A stretch of 64,000 nt of DNA from CAVTWH01 sp963850915 (GCA_963850915.1 CAWKND010000004.1:310001-374000); one strand, 5' to 3'. Shown: positions 29,430 through 39,616, counted from the first letter of the stretch. Notes: a model not told the origin generated them from the sequence alone. Numbers and translations: made by a program.

Positions 29430-31075
29430 ATGCCGCACCTCTCGCTCCGGCGCAGGCCTCGGCCGCTCCGCCGTGTCTCGCTGCGTACCAAGCTGGTCGC
29501 CGCCGCGCTCACCCTGGTCACCGCCGCGCTGCTGGTGATCGGTGCGACCTCCGCGGTGCTGCTGCGCCAGTACCTCGTCGGACGGGTGGACAAGCAGCTG
29601 CAGTTGGCCGCGTCGACCGTCGACTACGCGGCGATCAACGGCGGCAGATTCGACATGGGGATCTCCAACGACTGGTTCGTCCAGGAGACCAACCCGCAGG
29701 GTGTGGGTGGCCCGCCGTATGCGGGCCGGTACAAGCCGCGCGACCTGCCGCCACTGACCACCGGGCTGACGAACGTCAACCGGGTCAACGGGCACCCCTT
29801 CACCGTGGTCGCGCCGAGCGGGGTGCGCTGGCGGATGCTGGTCACCGTGCTGCCCAGCAACACCGTGCTGCACCTCGCCGAGTCGCTGAGCAGCGTGGAC
29901 GAGACGATGGGCCGGTTCGTGGTGACCGAGATGCTGGTCGGTACCAGCGTGCTGCTGCTACTCGGGGTGGTCGCCGCCGGTCTGGTGCGCTTCGGGCTGC
30001 GACCCCTGGTACAGATCGAGCAGACCGCCGAGGCCATCGCGGGGGGTGACCTGACCCGGCGGGTACCCGACCTGGAGCCCGGCGTCGACGAACCACAGAC
30101 CGAGATGGGGCGGCTCGGGCTCGCCCTCAACACCATGCTGGGCCAGATCGAGACGGCCTTCACCGCGCGTGAGGAGTCGGAGCGGGCAGCCCGCAACGCC
30201 GAGGCGGTGGCCCGCGAGGCCGCCGACAAGGCACAGGTCTCGGAGGTACGGGCGCGCCGCTCGGAGGAGAAGATGCGGCAGTTCGTCGCCGACGCCTCGC
30301 ACGAGCTGCGTACCCCGCTGACCACCATCCGTGGCTTCGCCGAGCTGTACCGGCAGGGCGCCGCCCGCGAGCCCGGTCAGGTGGAGAGCCTGGTGAAGCG
30401 GATCGAGGACGAGGCGTCCCGGATGGGTCTGCTCGTCGAGGACCTGCTGCTGCTGGCCCGGATGGACGAGGAGCGGCCACTCCACCGCGCCCCTGTTGAG
30501 CTGCGGGTACTCGCCGTCGACGCGGTGAGCGCCGCCCGGGCGGTCGCCCCCGACCGGGAGGTCGACGCTGGAGGTGGCGCCGGATACCGGGCCGCTGACC
30601 GTACTCGGCGACGAGCCACGGCTGCGGCAGGTGATCGGGAACCTGATGACCAACGCGCTCACCCACACCCCGGCCGGTACGCCGGTCGCTGCTGCGCCTG
30701 CGGCAACCGATCAGGACGCGGTACTGGAGGTCGCCGACTCCGGGCCGGGCCTCTCGCGCGGAGCAGGCCGAGCGGGTATTCGAGCGGTTCTACCGGGTGG
30801 ACAAGGCGCGTACCCGGCGGGCGCCGCGCAGACGGTACGCGCCGCCGCCAGTGGCACCGGCCTGGGGCTGGCTATCGTGGCCGCGCTGGTGGCGGCGCAC
30901 GGTGGCACGGTCGAGCGTGGAGACCACGGCCGGGTCGGGCGCGACATTCCGGGTTCTGCTGCCGCCGGGGTGCCAGCCGACCGAGGATCGTCCGATTTGC
31001 TGGCACTTTCTCACAGCTAACTCGCAGCGGCAACCCAGAGATGGCGGAGCGCGGCGGGTAAGTATTGAGCCATGA
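29430..31075 (+). pseudogene. Membrane sensor histidine kinase, broken by several frameshifts
   Basis: The N-terminal 375 residues are intact: two membrane helices (about 20-40 and 155-175) around an extracytoplasmic domain, a HAMP linker, a coiled coil rich in EAVAREAADKAQ, and the HisKA box DASHELRTPLTTIRG with His291. After 30564 the frame moves: one extra base near 30564, another near 30757 (before EQAERVFERFYRVDKARTRR), a shift near 30820 (to SGTGLGLAIVAALVAAHGG), another extra base near 30913 (to SVETTAGSGATFRVLLPP). All catalytic boxes (N, G1, F, G2) can be read, but in three frames. The last frame ends inside the next start (ATGA). Sequencing error or true decay cannot be told apart here. 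Confidence 0.75.
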
Positions 31076-32831
31076 GCGACAACGACACGTACCCGGAGCG
31101 CCCCGACGAGCCGTGGCGGTCGACGCCCGACTCCGGCGCGCAGCAGCCCACTCCGGAGACGTCCGCCCCGGCCTACGCCGACGGCAGCGCGTCCGCGACC
31201 GGCGAGCCGACCGCTGGTCAGCACGCGGCCGCGGATGCCGGTACGCCGACCGGGCAGCCGCAGGACGCCGCCACCGAGCAGGTCAGCGGCGCGGCTGGCA
31301 CCTCGCCGGCACCGCAGCCGCCGGTGTGGCAGCCGTCGCCGTCCTACCCCGCACCACCGCCCTCGGGCGCACCGGCCTCCGGCGCTCCGTCCTATGGCGC
31401 ACCGTCGTATGGCGCACCGGCCTACCCCGGATCGGCTGCGCAGCCGACCCATCCGGGCGCGCCGGTACCCGGCACCGGCTACCCGAATCCGCGCCGACCA
31501 GCGGCTACCCGAATCCCGCGCCGACGAGTGGCACCGCGCCGACCAGTGGCACCGCACCGACCAGTGGGTATCCGGTGACCGGGCAGCCCGGTGGGTACGG
31601 CACGGCGGGCAGCTACCCCGGCTCCGGTGGGTACCCGAACCCGGCCGGTTACCCCGCTCCCGGCGGGTACCCCAGCCAGGGCGCCTACCAGAGCGGGTAC
31701 GGCCTGCCCGGACACCCGCAGCCGCAGCAGCAGTACTACGCACCCCAGCCGCAGTCCCAGCCGGCCCAGCCGCGCCGGGGCGGTGCCGGTCGGATCGTCG
31801 CCGCGGGCCTGCTCGCGCTGCTGCTGGCCGGTGGCGGCGGCGTGGTCGGCGGGCTCGTCGTGCACAACGCCGACAACGGGGGCAGCTCCAGCTCGACCTC
31901 CACGGCACACGGCGCCACCCAGGTACTCGACCGCTCCTCGCTGGCCGCCGTGGTGGCCAACGTGAAGTCCGAGCGTGGTGGCGATCACCACCGCGACAGG
32001 CGAGGGCTCCGGGATCGTGCTGAACTCGGACGGGTACATCATCACCAACAACCACGTGGTCGCCGGCGCCGGCAAGCAGGTGAACGTGAACTTCTCGGAC
32101 GGCACCACGGTGCCGGCCAAGGTGATCGGCACCGACGCCGCAGTACCGACATCGGGGTCGTACAGGTCAGCAACGTCAAGAACCTCAACGCCGGCGAAGT
32201 TCGGTGACAGCAACGCACTGCAGGTCGGCGACACGGTGCTCGCCATCGGCAGCCCGCTGGGCCTGGAGGGCTCGGTGACCGCCGGCATCGTCAGCGCGCT
32301 GCAACCGCACCATCGACGAGAGCGACGAGGACGGGCAGAGCACCGGCGTCAGCATCGCCGGCGCGATCCAGACCGACGCCGCCGATCAACCCGGGCAACT
32401 CCGGTGGCGCGCTGGTCGACACTGAACGGCAAGGTGGTCGGCATCAACACCGCGATCGCGACCTCCGGTCAGGGCGACGGCAACATCGGTGTCGGCTTCG
32501 CCATCCCGGCCAACCGGGCCAACGCAGGTCGCCCAGGCGATCATCAGCGGGCCAGAAGGTCAGCCACCCGTACCTGGGCGTCAACGTCGGTACCGCGGAC
32601 GGCAACGGCGGCGCCGAGGTCGGCAGCGTCGTCAGCGGCGGCCCGGCCGACAAGGCGGGCCTGAAGGCCGGCGACGTCATCACCAAGGCCGGTGACAAGA
32701 CCATCCACACCAGCGACGACCTGCTCAACGTGGTCCAGTCGGCGAAGGTCGGCGACAAGGTGCAGCTCACCGTGCAGCGCGGCGGCCAGGCCACCTCGCT
32801 CACCGTGACCATCGGCGAAGCACCGAACTGA
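31072..32831 (+). pseudogene. HtrA/PepD-like membrane serine protease, broken by about nine frameshifts
   Basis: Readable in pieces: a Pro/Ser/Tyr-rich cytoplasmic tail of about 230 residues, one membrane helix GRIVAAGLLALLLAGGGGVV, a trypsin-like domain with His in IITNNHVVAG, Asp in TDIGVVQVSNVKN and Ser in NPGNSGGALVD, and a PDZ domain (SHPYLGVNVGTADG; GPADKAGLKAGDVITKAGDK). Frame changes, judged from which frame gives HtrA sequence: about 31490 (one C missing, seen against its sister repeat), 31971, 32141, 32190, 32302, 32383, 32421, 32524 and 32551, mostly one extra base. Start ATG 31072 overlaps the kinase. Ends at a strong terminator. Confidence 0.75.
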
Positions 32832-32846
32832 TCCAACACACCCCGG

Positions 32847-32888
32847 AACGGCCGGGGCGGGAGCCAACGAGCTCCCGCCCCGGCCGTT
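32847..32888. terminator. Strong hairpin terminator between convergent htrA-like gene and glpK
   Basis: Perfect 18-base stem AACGGCCGGGGCGGGAGC / GCTCCCGCCCCGGCCGTT with a six-base loop, followed by TCCCTTTC. It starts 16 bases after the protease stop. Confidence 0.85.
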
Positions 32889-32941
32889 TCCCTTTCGATC
32901 AACCCCGCGGGGGTACGGGCGCCACGCGTTGGACTGGAAGA

Positions 32942-32997
32942 GATCATGGAGTTGGCGCTGGAATGCGTTGCCGCATAACAGCTCCAACTCCATGATC
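32942..32997. repeat. Long hairpin element, REP-like
   Basis: Arms GATCATGGAGTTGGCGCTG (32942-32960) and CAGCTCCAACTCCATGATC (32979-32997) match at 18 of 19 positions around an 18-base loop; GTTGGAC flanks both sides as a direct repeat (32929 and 33003). AACTCCATGATC hairpins recur in Micromonosporaceae intergenic DNA in my memory, so this may be a dispersed palindromic element; it could also act as a second terminator for glpK. Confidence 0.6.
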
Positions 32998-33015
32998 GCC
33001 GTTGGACGGGTACGG

Positions 33016-34509
33016 CTAGTCGAGCCAGTTCATCGTCCGCTCTACAGCCTTGTGCCAGCGGGCGTACGCGGCGTCGCGGGCGGCCGGGTCGAGCTGCGGG
33101 CGCCACTCCCGGTCCACCCGCCAGTGGGCGCTCAGCTCGTCGAGGTCGGACCAGAACCCGACGGCCAGCCCGGCCGCGTACGCGGCGCCCAGTGCGGTGG
33201 TCTCCGCGACGATCGGGCGGACCACCGGTACGTCTAGCACGTCCGCTTGGAACTGCATGAGCAGCGTCGCTCGCGGTCATCCCGCCGTCCACTTTGAGCG
33301 TTGCCGGGGGTACCCCCGATTCCTGGGCCATCGCCTCTACCACGTCCTTGACCTGCCAGGCGGTCGCCTCCAGGGCGGCCCGGGCCAGGTGCGCGCGGGT
33401 CACGTACCCGGTCAGCCCGGCGATCACCCCGCGGGCGTCCGGCCGCCAGTACGGGGCGAACAGGCCGGAGAAGGCGGGTACGAAGTAGCAGCCGCCACTG
33501 TCCGAGACCTGGGCAGCCAGGTCGTTGATCTCGGCGGCCGAGTTGATCAGCCCGAGGTTGTCGCGCAGCCACTGGACCAGCGCCCCGGTGACCGCGATCG
33601 AGCCCTCCAGCGCGTACACGGGCGGCTCGTTGCCGACCTGGTAGCCGACCGTGGTGAGCAGGCCACGCTCGCTGACCACCGGCGTGGTACCGGTGTTGAG
33701 CAGCAGGAACGAGCCGGTTCCGTAGGTGCACTTGGCCTCGCCCGGTGCGAAGCAGGTCTGCCCGAACAGCGCCGCCTGCTGGTCACCCAGGGCGCTCGCG
33801 ACCGGTACCCCCCACAGGTCCCCGCGGGCCTCGCGCGTAGACGTACGAGGAGGGCAGGATCTCCGGCAGCATCGCCCGCGGCACCCCGAACGCGGCCAGC
33901 AGCGCCTCGTCCCAGTCCAGGGTGGACAGGTCCATCAGCATGGTCCGGCTGGCGTTCGTCACGTCGGTGGCGTGCCGGCCGGTCATCTTCCAGATCAGCC
34001 AGGTGTCGAGGGTGCCGAAGAGTACCTCCCCCGACTCGGCGCGCCGGGCCAGGTCCGGGTCGGTGTCGAGCAGCCAGCGGATCTTCGGGCCGGCGAAGTA
34101 GGTGGCCAGCGGCAGCCCCGTGGTCGGCCGGAACCGGTCCGGCCCGATGTCCCCGGCCAGCTCCTTGATCAGCTGGTCGGTACGGGTGTCCTGCCAGACG
34201 ATCGCGTTGGCCACCGGCTCGCCGGTGGTGGCGTCCCACAGCAGCGTCGTCTCGCGCTGGTTGGTGATGCCGATCGCGGCCACGTCGGCCCGGGACAGCC
34301 CGGCGTCGTCGAGCGCACCCCGGGTCACCGCCTGCACGTTGTGCCAGATCTCGTTGGCGTCGTGCTCGACCCAGCCGGGGCGCGGGTAGATCTGCTGGTG
34401 TTCGCGCTGGGCGAGGCCGGCCACCTCGCCGTCGCCGGTCGAAGATGATGCACCGCGTCGAAGTGGTGCCCTGGTCGATCGCGGCGATGTGTCGGGAGGT
34501 CACCCGCAC
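33016..34509 (-). pseudogene. glpK: Glycerol kinase, broken by three frameshifts
   Basis: FGGY-family kinase that makes glycerol 3-phosphate from glycerol and ATP. It starts GTG at 34509 (RVTSRHIAAIDQGTTSTRCI) and reads through the family landmarks: ITNQRETTLLWD, IVWQDTRTDQLI, GTGSFLLLNTG, APYWRPDARGVIAGLTGY and KVDGGMTASD to a normal end RWHKAVERTMNWLD. Single extra bases near 34435, 33835 and 33271 each shift the frame; reading across them restores a normal-length enzyme of about 497 residues. It lies in the same 4-kb frameshift cluster as the kinase and protease. No glpF or glpD is adjacent. Confidence 0.85.
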
Positions 34510-34554
34510 AGTCTCGCCGATCCGCGCCCGATCGCCAGGGGCGGCTGGCGGCGC

Positions 34555-35121
34555 TCAGTAGGTGCCGCTGTTGGCGGTGGCCCCGCCGCCGATGATGGCG
34601 CCGAAGATGAGGACGGTAAAGATGATCATCGGGATCACGCAGATGTAGCCGAGTACCAGTCCGGCAACCGCCATCCCGCGACCGCTGCGCTGCCCGTCCC
34701 TGGTCTGGATCAGGCCGATGTGCCCGAACACCACGGCCAGGATGCACGGGATGCCCAGCAGGCAGTAGCCGACCATGATCCCGATGATGCCGAAGACCAG
34801 GGCGGCGGTGGCCGAACCGGAGGACGGCGGCGCGGCGATGGCCAGTACCACGGACGGCTGGTACGGCGCCGGGGTCAGCGGGGCGGGCGCGTAGTACGGA
34901 ACGGGCGAGGCGGGCGGACCGGACGGCTGGACCGGGCTGTAGTACGGCACGCCGGAGCTCGGCGGGTACTGCTGAGCGGGGTACTGCTGGGCCGGGTCGT
35001 AGTAGGGCGAGCCCGAGGTGGGCGGGTACTGCTGGGCCGGGTCGTAGTACGGCGCGCCGGAGATGGGTGGCGGGTAGCCCTGACCGGGGTTCTGGATCGG
35101 GTCGTACGGCTGGTAGGTCAC
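34555..35121 (-). CDS. DUF4190-type membrane protein with Tyr/Pro-rich tail
   Basis: 188 residues. The first 95 are rich in Pro/Tyr/Gln with repeats of PYYDPAQQYP; then comes a two-helix DUF4190 module: TAALVFGIIGIMVGYCLLGI, a loop with GHIGLIQTRDGQRSGRGMAV and AGLVLGYICVIPMIIFTVLI. Proteins of this form are common in actinobacteria; the Tyr/Pro repeats are cytoplasmic and often bind partners or phase-separate in related proteins. Function unknown. Frame is intact although the neighbour glpK is broken. Confidence 0.82.
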   Translation of the reverse strand: MTYQPYDPIQNPGQGYPPPISGAPYYDPAQQYPPTSGSPYYDPAQQYPAQQYPPSSGVPYYSPVQPSGPPASPVPYYAPAPLTPAPYQPSVVLAIAAPPSSGSATAALVFGIIGIMVGYCLLGIPCILAVVFGHIGLIQTRDGQRSGRGMAVAGLVLGYICVIPMIIFTVLIFGAIIGGGATANSGTY

Positions 35122-35221
35122 GGCATCTCCTGCGGGTCGGGTACCCGATTATCTCGACCGCCGACGCACCCCGGCACCCGCCGAAAGCGCCCACCTTGCC
35201 GCCCGGTGGCCCGACCGGTGC

Positions 35222-35701
35222 CTACACGGCGCCGAAGAGCTGGTCGAGTAGCGCCTTCTCCTTGTCGACCGGGACACCCGCGGTGACCACGATGGCGGTG
35301 CTGCCGCTACGAGCGGCCAACGAGTTCAGCGCCGCGTCGCCGGTACCGCTGGTCGAGGTGAACGCCTCGTCGTGGTAGCCGGCCACATCGGTGGTCGGGC
35401 CGGCGAAGCCTTTGCGGATCTCGGCGAACCGGCCGGTGTCCACCACTGTCTGGAAGCGCAGTACGACAACGCCCGCGCCGGACTTCAACGGGTACGTGCA
35501 GACGGTCACCGGTACCTGGTCGGTCTCCTGTGCCGGGGTGACCGCGATGCCGAGAGTGGAGCCGACGGTGGCGTCCGGTGCCTTGTCGCAGTGCAGGATG
35601 GGCGGACTGGGGGCGGCGGTCGCCTTGGCGTGGCCGGAGCAGCCAGCGAGCAGCAGGACGGTACCGGCGCAGAGCACGGCGAAAGGGGTGCGGAAATTCA
35701 T
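35222..35701 (-). CDS. Small predicted lipoprotein
   Basis: 159 residues. I chose ATG at 35701 because MNFRTPFAVLCAGTVLLLAG followed by Cys gives a clean lipoprotein signal peptide with lipobox LLAGC; a GTG eight codons upstream is possible. The mature part starts with a Thr/Pro linker and holds two cysteines (ILHCDKAPD and VTVCTYPL) that may pair, resembling DUF3558-type exported proteins, but I cannot name the family firmly. A TGGTAGCGCTCCCA dyad lies ten bases before the start, so LacI-type control is possible. Confidence 0.72.
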   Translation of the reverse strand: MNFRTPFAVLCAGTVLLLAGCSGHAKATAAPSPPILHCDKAPDATVGSTLGIAVTPAQETDQVPVTVCTYPLKSGAGVVVLRFQTVVDTGRFAEIRKGFAGPTTDVAGYHDEAFTSTSGTGDAALNSLAARSGSTAIVVTAGVPVDKEKALLDQLFGAV

Positions 35702-35710
35702 AGCGCCGAA

Positions 35711-35724
35711 TGGTAGCGCTCCCA
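35711..35724. promoter_or_regulatory. CebR/CelR-like dyad TGGTAGCGCTCCCA
   Basis: Matches the known CebR/CelR operator TGGGAGCGCTCCCA at 13 of 14 bases, immediately upstream of the lipoprotein start at 35701. The rest of the 339-bp gap 35702-36040 shows no gene; it should hold the promoter of the large M50 gene. Confidence 0.4.
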
Positions 35725-36040
35725 CGGCTGCTCCGGAACGCGCTGCCGGCGCCCCGGTCGACGGGTCGCGCGGAAACCGCTGTGGCAGTGCGAAACGCCC
35801 GTCCGCGACGCCCGAACCCAGCGCCGCGGGAGCCGAAACTTACGCGGTACGCGTGTTGTGGCGGTGGCGCAGCGTGTTTGTGCCGGATGTCGCGGCTTTG
35901 CCCCGGTGTCGAGTTACTTACCGAGGCTCGCGTGACTGGTGTGGAGTTCGTACGCTGCTGGCCGGGCGCATTGGTCCCGGGCTATCCGCCCGCGCCCCGA
36001 CCTACCCCAAAACTCACCGGTCACGACGAAGGGCAGTGCG

Positions 36041-39000
36041 ATGACGATCGTCGAGACCCACGTCAGCGTCTGGGAGGCGCTGGCTGGCCGGGCTCCCGGT
36101 GAGCCGGTGGGCCCCGCCGACGCCGGGCTGTGGAGTGCCGTCGCCGAGCGGCTCAACCCGGCGCGGGCCCGGCCGGTACTCCGCGAGGGCATCGAAGCAG
36201 CCCAGCTGACCAGCGTGCGCGGGGTCGACTACCTGATGGTGCGGTCGCCCGACCGGCGGGCGCCGAGGTACGCCCGGCTGACCCCGGAGGAGTGGCAGCT
36301 CGCCCAGCTGATGGACGGTACCCGTACCGTCGCCCGGCTGGTCGGTGAGTTCGCCAAGATCTCCGGCCGGCTCGCCCCCGACCAGGTGACCCGGGTAGTC
36401 GCCGACCTGGCCGGCAACCACATGCTCGACGAGCTGCCGGTGGACGCGTTCCGCCAACTCGACAAGCGGCAGCGCCGGCCGTGGCCGGCCCGGTTCGGCC
36501 GCGGGCTGCTCGCCTTCATCCGCGGTCGCCGACTGGTACTGGCCCGGGTCGACCCGGTGATCACAGTGCTCTACAAGGCCGGTGGCCGGCTCTTCTTCAC
36601 CCGTCCGGTGGTGGCACTGCTGGCCCTGGTTGCCCTGGCAGGACTGGGGATTTTCGGCTTCACCTGGTGGCGGGGCGAGCAGCAGGTCTTCCTGGCGCAC
36701 GGGTCGTACCTGCGCGGTGCGCTGATCCTGTTGGCGCTCAACGTTGTCGCGCTGGCCTGCCACGAGCTGGGGCACGCGCTGGCGACCAAGCACGCCGGCC
36801 GGCGGGTACCCTCCGCTGGTTTCCTGGTCTACTTCGGTATTCCGTCGGTCTTCGTGGACACCACGGACGTGTGGCTGGCCGGGCGCCGGGCGCGGCTGGT
36901 GACCACGGCGGCGGGTCCGGCGGCTGGGCTGTTCCTCGCCGGTACCGCGCAGATTGTCGGTCTGCTCGATCCGGCCCTTGCCCCGTGGTGCTTCAAGCTC
37001 TCCTTCGCCTGGTATATCAACGTCGCCTTCAACCTCAACCCGTTCCTCGCGCTCGACGGCTACTACCTCCTGATGGACTGGCTGGAGATCCCCAATCTGC
37101 GCGCCCGCGGCCTGTCCTGGGTGCTGGCCCGGCTGCGCCGCCGCCCGCCCGGCTTCGGCACGCTCGACCGCGAGGGTCGGCTGATCGCGCTGTACGGGAT
37201 GTTCTCGTTGGTGTGGCTGGTGATCGGGCTGAACATCGCCTACCGGGTGTACGTCGACCGGGTCGAGGGGCTGGCCATCGGCGTCTGGCACGCGGGTTGG
37301 TGGCAGCGGGTACTGCTCATCGTCGTGGTACTCGGCCTGGCCGCACCCGCGACGTACGCGCTGGTGGCGTGGCTGGGTCGGCGCGCCCGCCGGCTGGCAC
37401 AGCGCATTGCCGAGAGCCGGGACTCCCGGGACGTACCCCGCCGGGTGTCCGCGCTGCGCGCCAGCGCACTCGGCCGGCTGCCCGGCCCGGCGGTTGATTC
37501 CCTTGCCGCACAGTCGAGTTGGCTGCATCCGCGGACCGGCTCACAGCTCGTCTTCGCGGGTTCCGCACAGTCCTCGGTCTTCGTGGTTGTCGACGGCGCG
37601 CTGGAGGCGCGACGCCCGGGTGACCCGGCCGGTACCGTCCGCGAGCGGGTGGGCGCCGGTGGCGTGGTCGGGCTGGGCAACGCCATCACCGGCGCGGCCT
37701 CCGCGCTCGCCTGGTTCACCGCCGGTACAACACTTCTGGCCGTACCCGCCGGCGCCGCCGCGACCGCGGTCGGCCCGATCGACGGGCCGCCGCCCGCCGA
37801 GCGCGCCGAGCTGGAGGCGTTGCTGGCCAACGCACCCGCCTTCGCCGCACTGTCCACGGAGGACACGCTGGCCCTGGTTTCCCACGCCCGTCCCGTTTCC
37901 GTACCACCGGGCGGGTCGCTGGTACTCGACTCGGACGCTGTCGCACTGGTCGCCTCCGGCAGCGCGCTGCTGCCCGACGGGCGGTCGCGCGGCCGCGGCG
38001 ACCTGGTCACCCCGGTGGACGGCGCGCCGATTGTGGCGCGCACTGCCTTGCGTGCCTGGATTCTGCCGGCCGCCGGTGGACTGCCGCTGCTGCTGGGTGC
38101 GCCGGCTGCCGGGGTCGGTGGGCCGGCGGGTTTGGTACCGGCGTTCGGGGTACACCCGCCGAGTGGGTACCCACCGCTCGCCGGTCCGCCCGGTCCACCG
38201 CCGGAGGTACCCGACGAGCAGGATCGCAAGTTCGAACGCAAGCTGTGGTGGCTGCTGATCCTGTTGCTGCTGCTGGCTCTGCTGCTCACCGGCGGCAACC
38301 TGCTCTACCCCGGGCCGGCCTGGGGCGAGATGCCGGCCGACCGGGCACTGCTGACCGTCTCCCGGGGTACCGTGACCGCGCTCGTCAGCGGCGACCAGAC
38401 CGTGCTGCACAAGGGCGACAAGGTCTACGTGGGCGAGGGCGACCAGGTCACCGTCGCCGACCGCTCGACCGGACAGCTCACCTACCGCGGCGGCGCGCTG
38501 ACCGTCCTTTGTGGCGGATCGGGCGTGAACGTCGGCCCGCTCGCCTCGCCGGCCACCCGCCCGATCACCCCGACCGCGGCGCTCACCCTGACCGGCGGCC
38601 GGGTGCTCGCCGACACCAGGAGCACATCCTCGGCGTACCGGCCACTGGCGCTCTCCGTGGGGACCGCGGGTTCGGCGGTACGCGCCAACGAAGGGCTGGC
38701 CCGCTTCGCGGTCGAGGGCGGGTACGCCGCGGTCGCGATCGGCTCGGTCACCCTGGACGGCCACGAGTTGCCGCTCGCCGGCAGCGAACCCAGCTGTGGC
38801 GACGGCGTCGGTATCCCGCGCCCGCTGCCCACCGACTCGCCCTCGCCCAGCCCCTCGCCGAGCGATACGCCGTCGCTGAGCCCGTCCCCGTCGGACTCGC
38901 CGAGCGCGTCGCCCACCCCGACCCCAACACCCACCAAGACGCCCACAAAGACCCCGACCAAAACGCCCACGAAGACCCCGACCAAGACGACGAACCCGCC

Positions 39001-39391
39001 GCCACCGAACCAGCCACCGGTGATCACCAACCCGCATGCACTGGAGTCCCCGATCGCGCAGAACCCGCCGGCTGGCACCTACTGCGGCCGGGCGAAGGCC
39101 ACGCAGATCGCCGAGGGCGTCTACGCGAACGTCACCGATCCCGACAACGCGCAGAGCACGCTGACCGTCACCTTCACGTGGAAGCTCAATACCGACGGAA
39201 CCGGCGGCGGGGGAGCCATGCACCTCGGCGACGGGATTTTCGCCGGAAGCTTCAGCGTCGACTACGCCCAGAGCCACCAGAACGGCGGCACCATCACCAT
39301 CACCATCACGGCGAAGGACCCGGCCGGCAACACCGTGACTGCCAAGGCCTTCACCGTGGTACTTGACGTGTGCGTTCCCATCGTCCGCTAG
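36041..39391 (+). CDS. PqqD - M50 metallopeptidase - cNMP-like - FecR-like fusion membrane protein
   Basis: 1116 residues; start ATG 36041 with AAGGG upstream. Residues 60-115 fit a PqqD/RRE leader-binding domain (RLTPEEWQLAQLMDGTRTVA; GNHMLDELPVDAF). Residues 170-460 form a site-2-type zinc protease with about seven to eight helices: HELGH at 241-245 and the third ligand motif NLNPFLALDGYYLL with Asp339. Residues 500-710 resemble two cyclic-nucleotide-binding beta rolls. One helix (KLWWLLILLLLLALLLTGG, about 733-752) leads out to a FecR-like domain, a Ser/Pro and PTKT-repeat stalk (930-985) and an Ig-like end. Probably a membrane processing or signalling protease; partner candidates lie directly downstream. 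Confidence 0.85.
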   Translation: MTIVETHVSVWEALAGRAPGEPVGPADAGLWSAVAERLNPARARPVLREGIEAAQLTSVRGVDYLMVRSPDRRAPRYARLTPEEWQLAQLMDGTRTVARLVGEFAKISGRLAPDQVTRVVADLAGNHMLDELPVDAFRQLDKRQRRPWPARFGRGLLAFIRGRRLVLARVDPVITVLYKAGGRLFFTRPVVALLALVALAGLGIFGFTWWRGEQQVFLAHGSYLRGALILLALNVVALACHELGHALATKHAGRRVPSAGFLVYFGIPSVFVDTTDVWLAGRRARLVTTAAGPAAGLFLAGTAQIVGLLDPALAPWCFKLSFAWYINVAFNLNPFLALDGYYLLMDWLEIPNLRARGLSWVLARLRRRPPGFGTLDREGRLIALYGMFSLVWLVIGLNIAYRVYVDRVEGLAIGVWHAGWWQRVLLIVVVLGLAAPATYALVAWLGRRARRLAQRIAESRDSRDVPRRVSALRASALGRLPGPAVDSLAAQSSWLHPRTGSQLVFAGSAQSSVFVVVDGALEARRPGDPAGTVRERVGAGGVVGLGNAITGAASALAWFTAGTTLLAVPAGAAATAVGPIDGPPPAERAELEALLANAPAFAALSTEDTLALVSHARPVSVPPGGSLVLDSDAVALVASGSALLPDGRSRGRGDLVTPVDGAPIVARTALRAWILPAAGGLPLLLGAPAAGVGGPAGLVPAFGVHPPSGYPPLAGPPGPPPEVPDEQDRKFERKLWWLLILLLLLALLLTGGNLLYPGPAWGEMPADRALLTVSRGTVTALVSGDQTVLHKGDKVYVGEGDQVTVADRSTGQLTYRGGALTVLCGGSGVNVGPLASPATRPITPTAALTLTGGRVLADTRSTSSAYRPLALSVGTAGSAVRANEGLARFAVEGGYAAVAIGSVTLDGHELPLAGSEPSCGDGVGIPRPLPTDSPSPSPSPSDTPSLSPSPSDSPSASPTPTPTPTKTPTKTPTKTPTKTPTKTTNPPPPNQPPVITNPHALESPIAQNPPAGTYCGRAKATQIAEGVYANVTDPDNAQSTLTVTFTWKLNTDGTGGGGAMHLGDGIFAGSFSVDYAQSHQNGGTITITITAKDPAGNTVTAKAFTVVLDVCVPIVR

Positions 39392-39400
39392 GAGATTCCT

Positions 39401-39616
39401 GTGTTGTGTTGGTTCTGCGCCAAGGCGGCGCGGGGTACCTGCCGGTTCTGCGGTCGGGGACTCTGCGAGGACCACGTGAAGTTCGGCCCGTACCTGCTGG
39501 AGGTGCACCGCTCCGGCAAGCGCAACCGGGCCGAGGGGCTGGTCGTCGAGGACGCCGTCCAGTGTGGAACGTGCCGGCCCCGCCCGCAGCCGGTACCCAT
39601 GCCCGAACTCGACTGA
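39401..39616 (+). CDS. Small Cys-rich zinc-binding protein (DUF2180/B-box-like)
   Basis: 71 residues starting GTG at 39401 with AGGAG seven bases upstream, nine bases after the M50 fusion stop. Cysteines at 3, 6, 14, 17 and 22 and His25 (CWFC, CRFCGRGLCEDH), plus a late CGTC pair, form one or two treble-clef/B-box-type zinc sites, as in DUF2180. No membrane helix. The tight spacing makes it part of the M50 operon; a role as an adaptor for the protease or the leader protein is inference. Confidence 0.82.
   Translation: MLCWFCAKAARGTCRFCGRGLCEDHVKFGPYLLEVHRSGKRNRAEGLVVEDAVQCGTCRPRPQPVPMPELD

Noticed and set aside
29430..34509. Programmed frameshifting as an explanation for the broken genes
   Set aside because: At least 16 sites without a common slippery heptamer and in unrelated genes; error or decay is far simpler.
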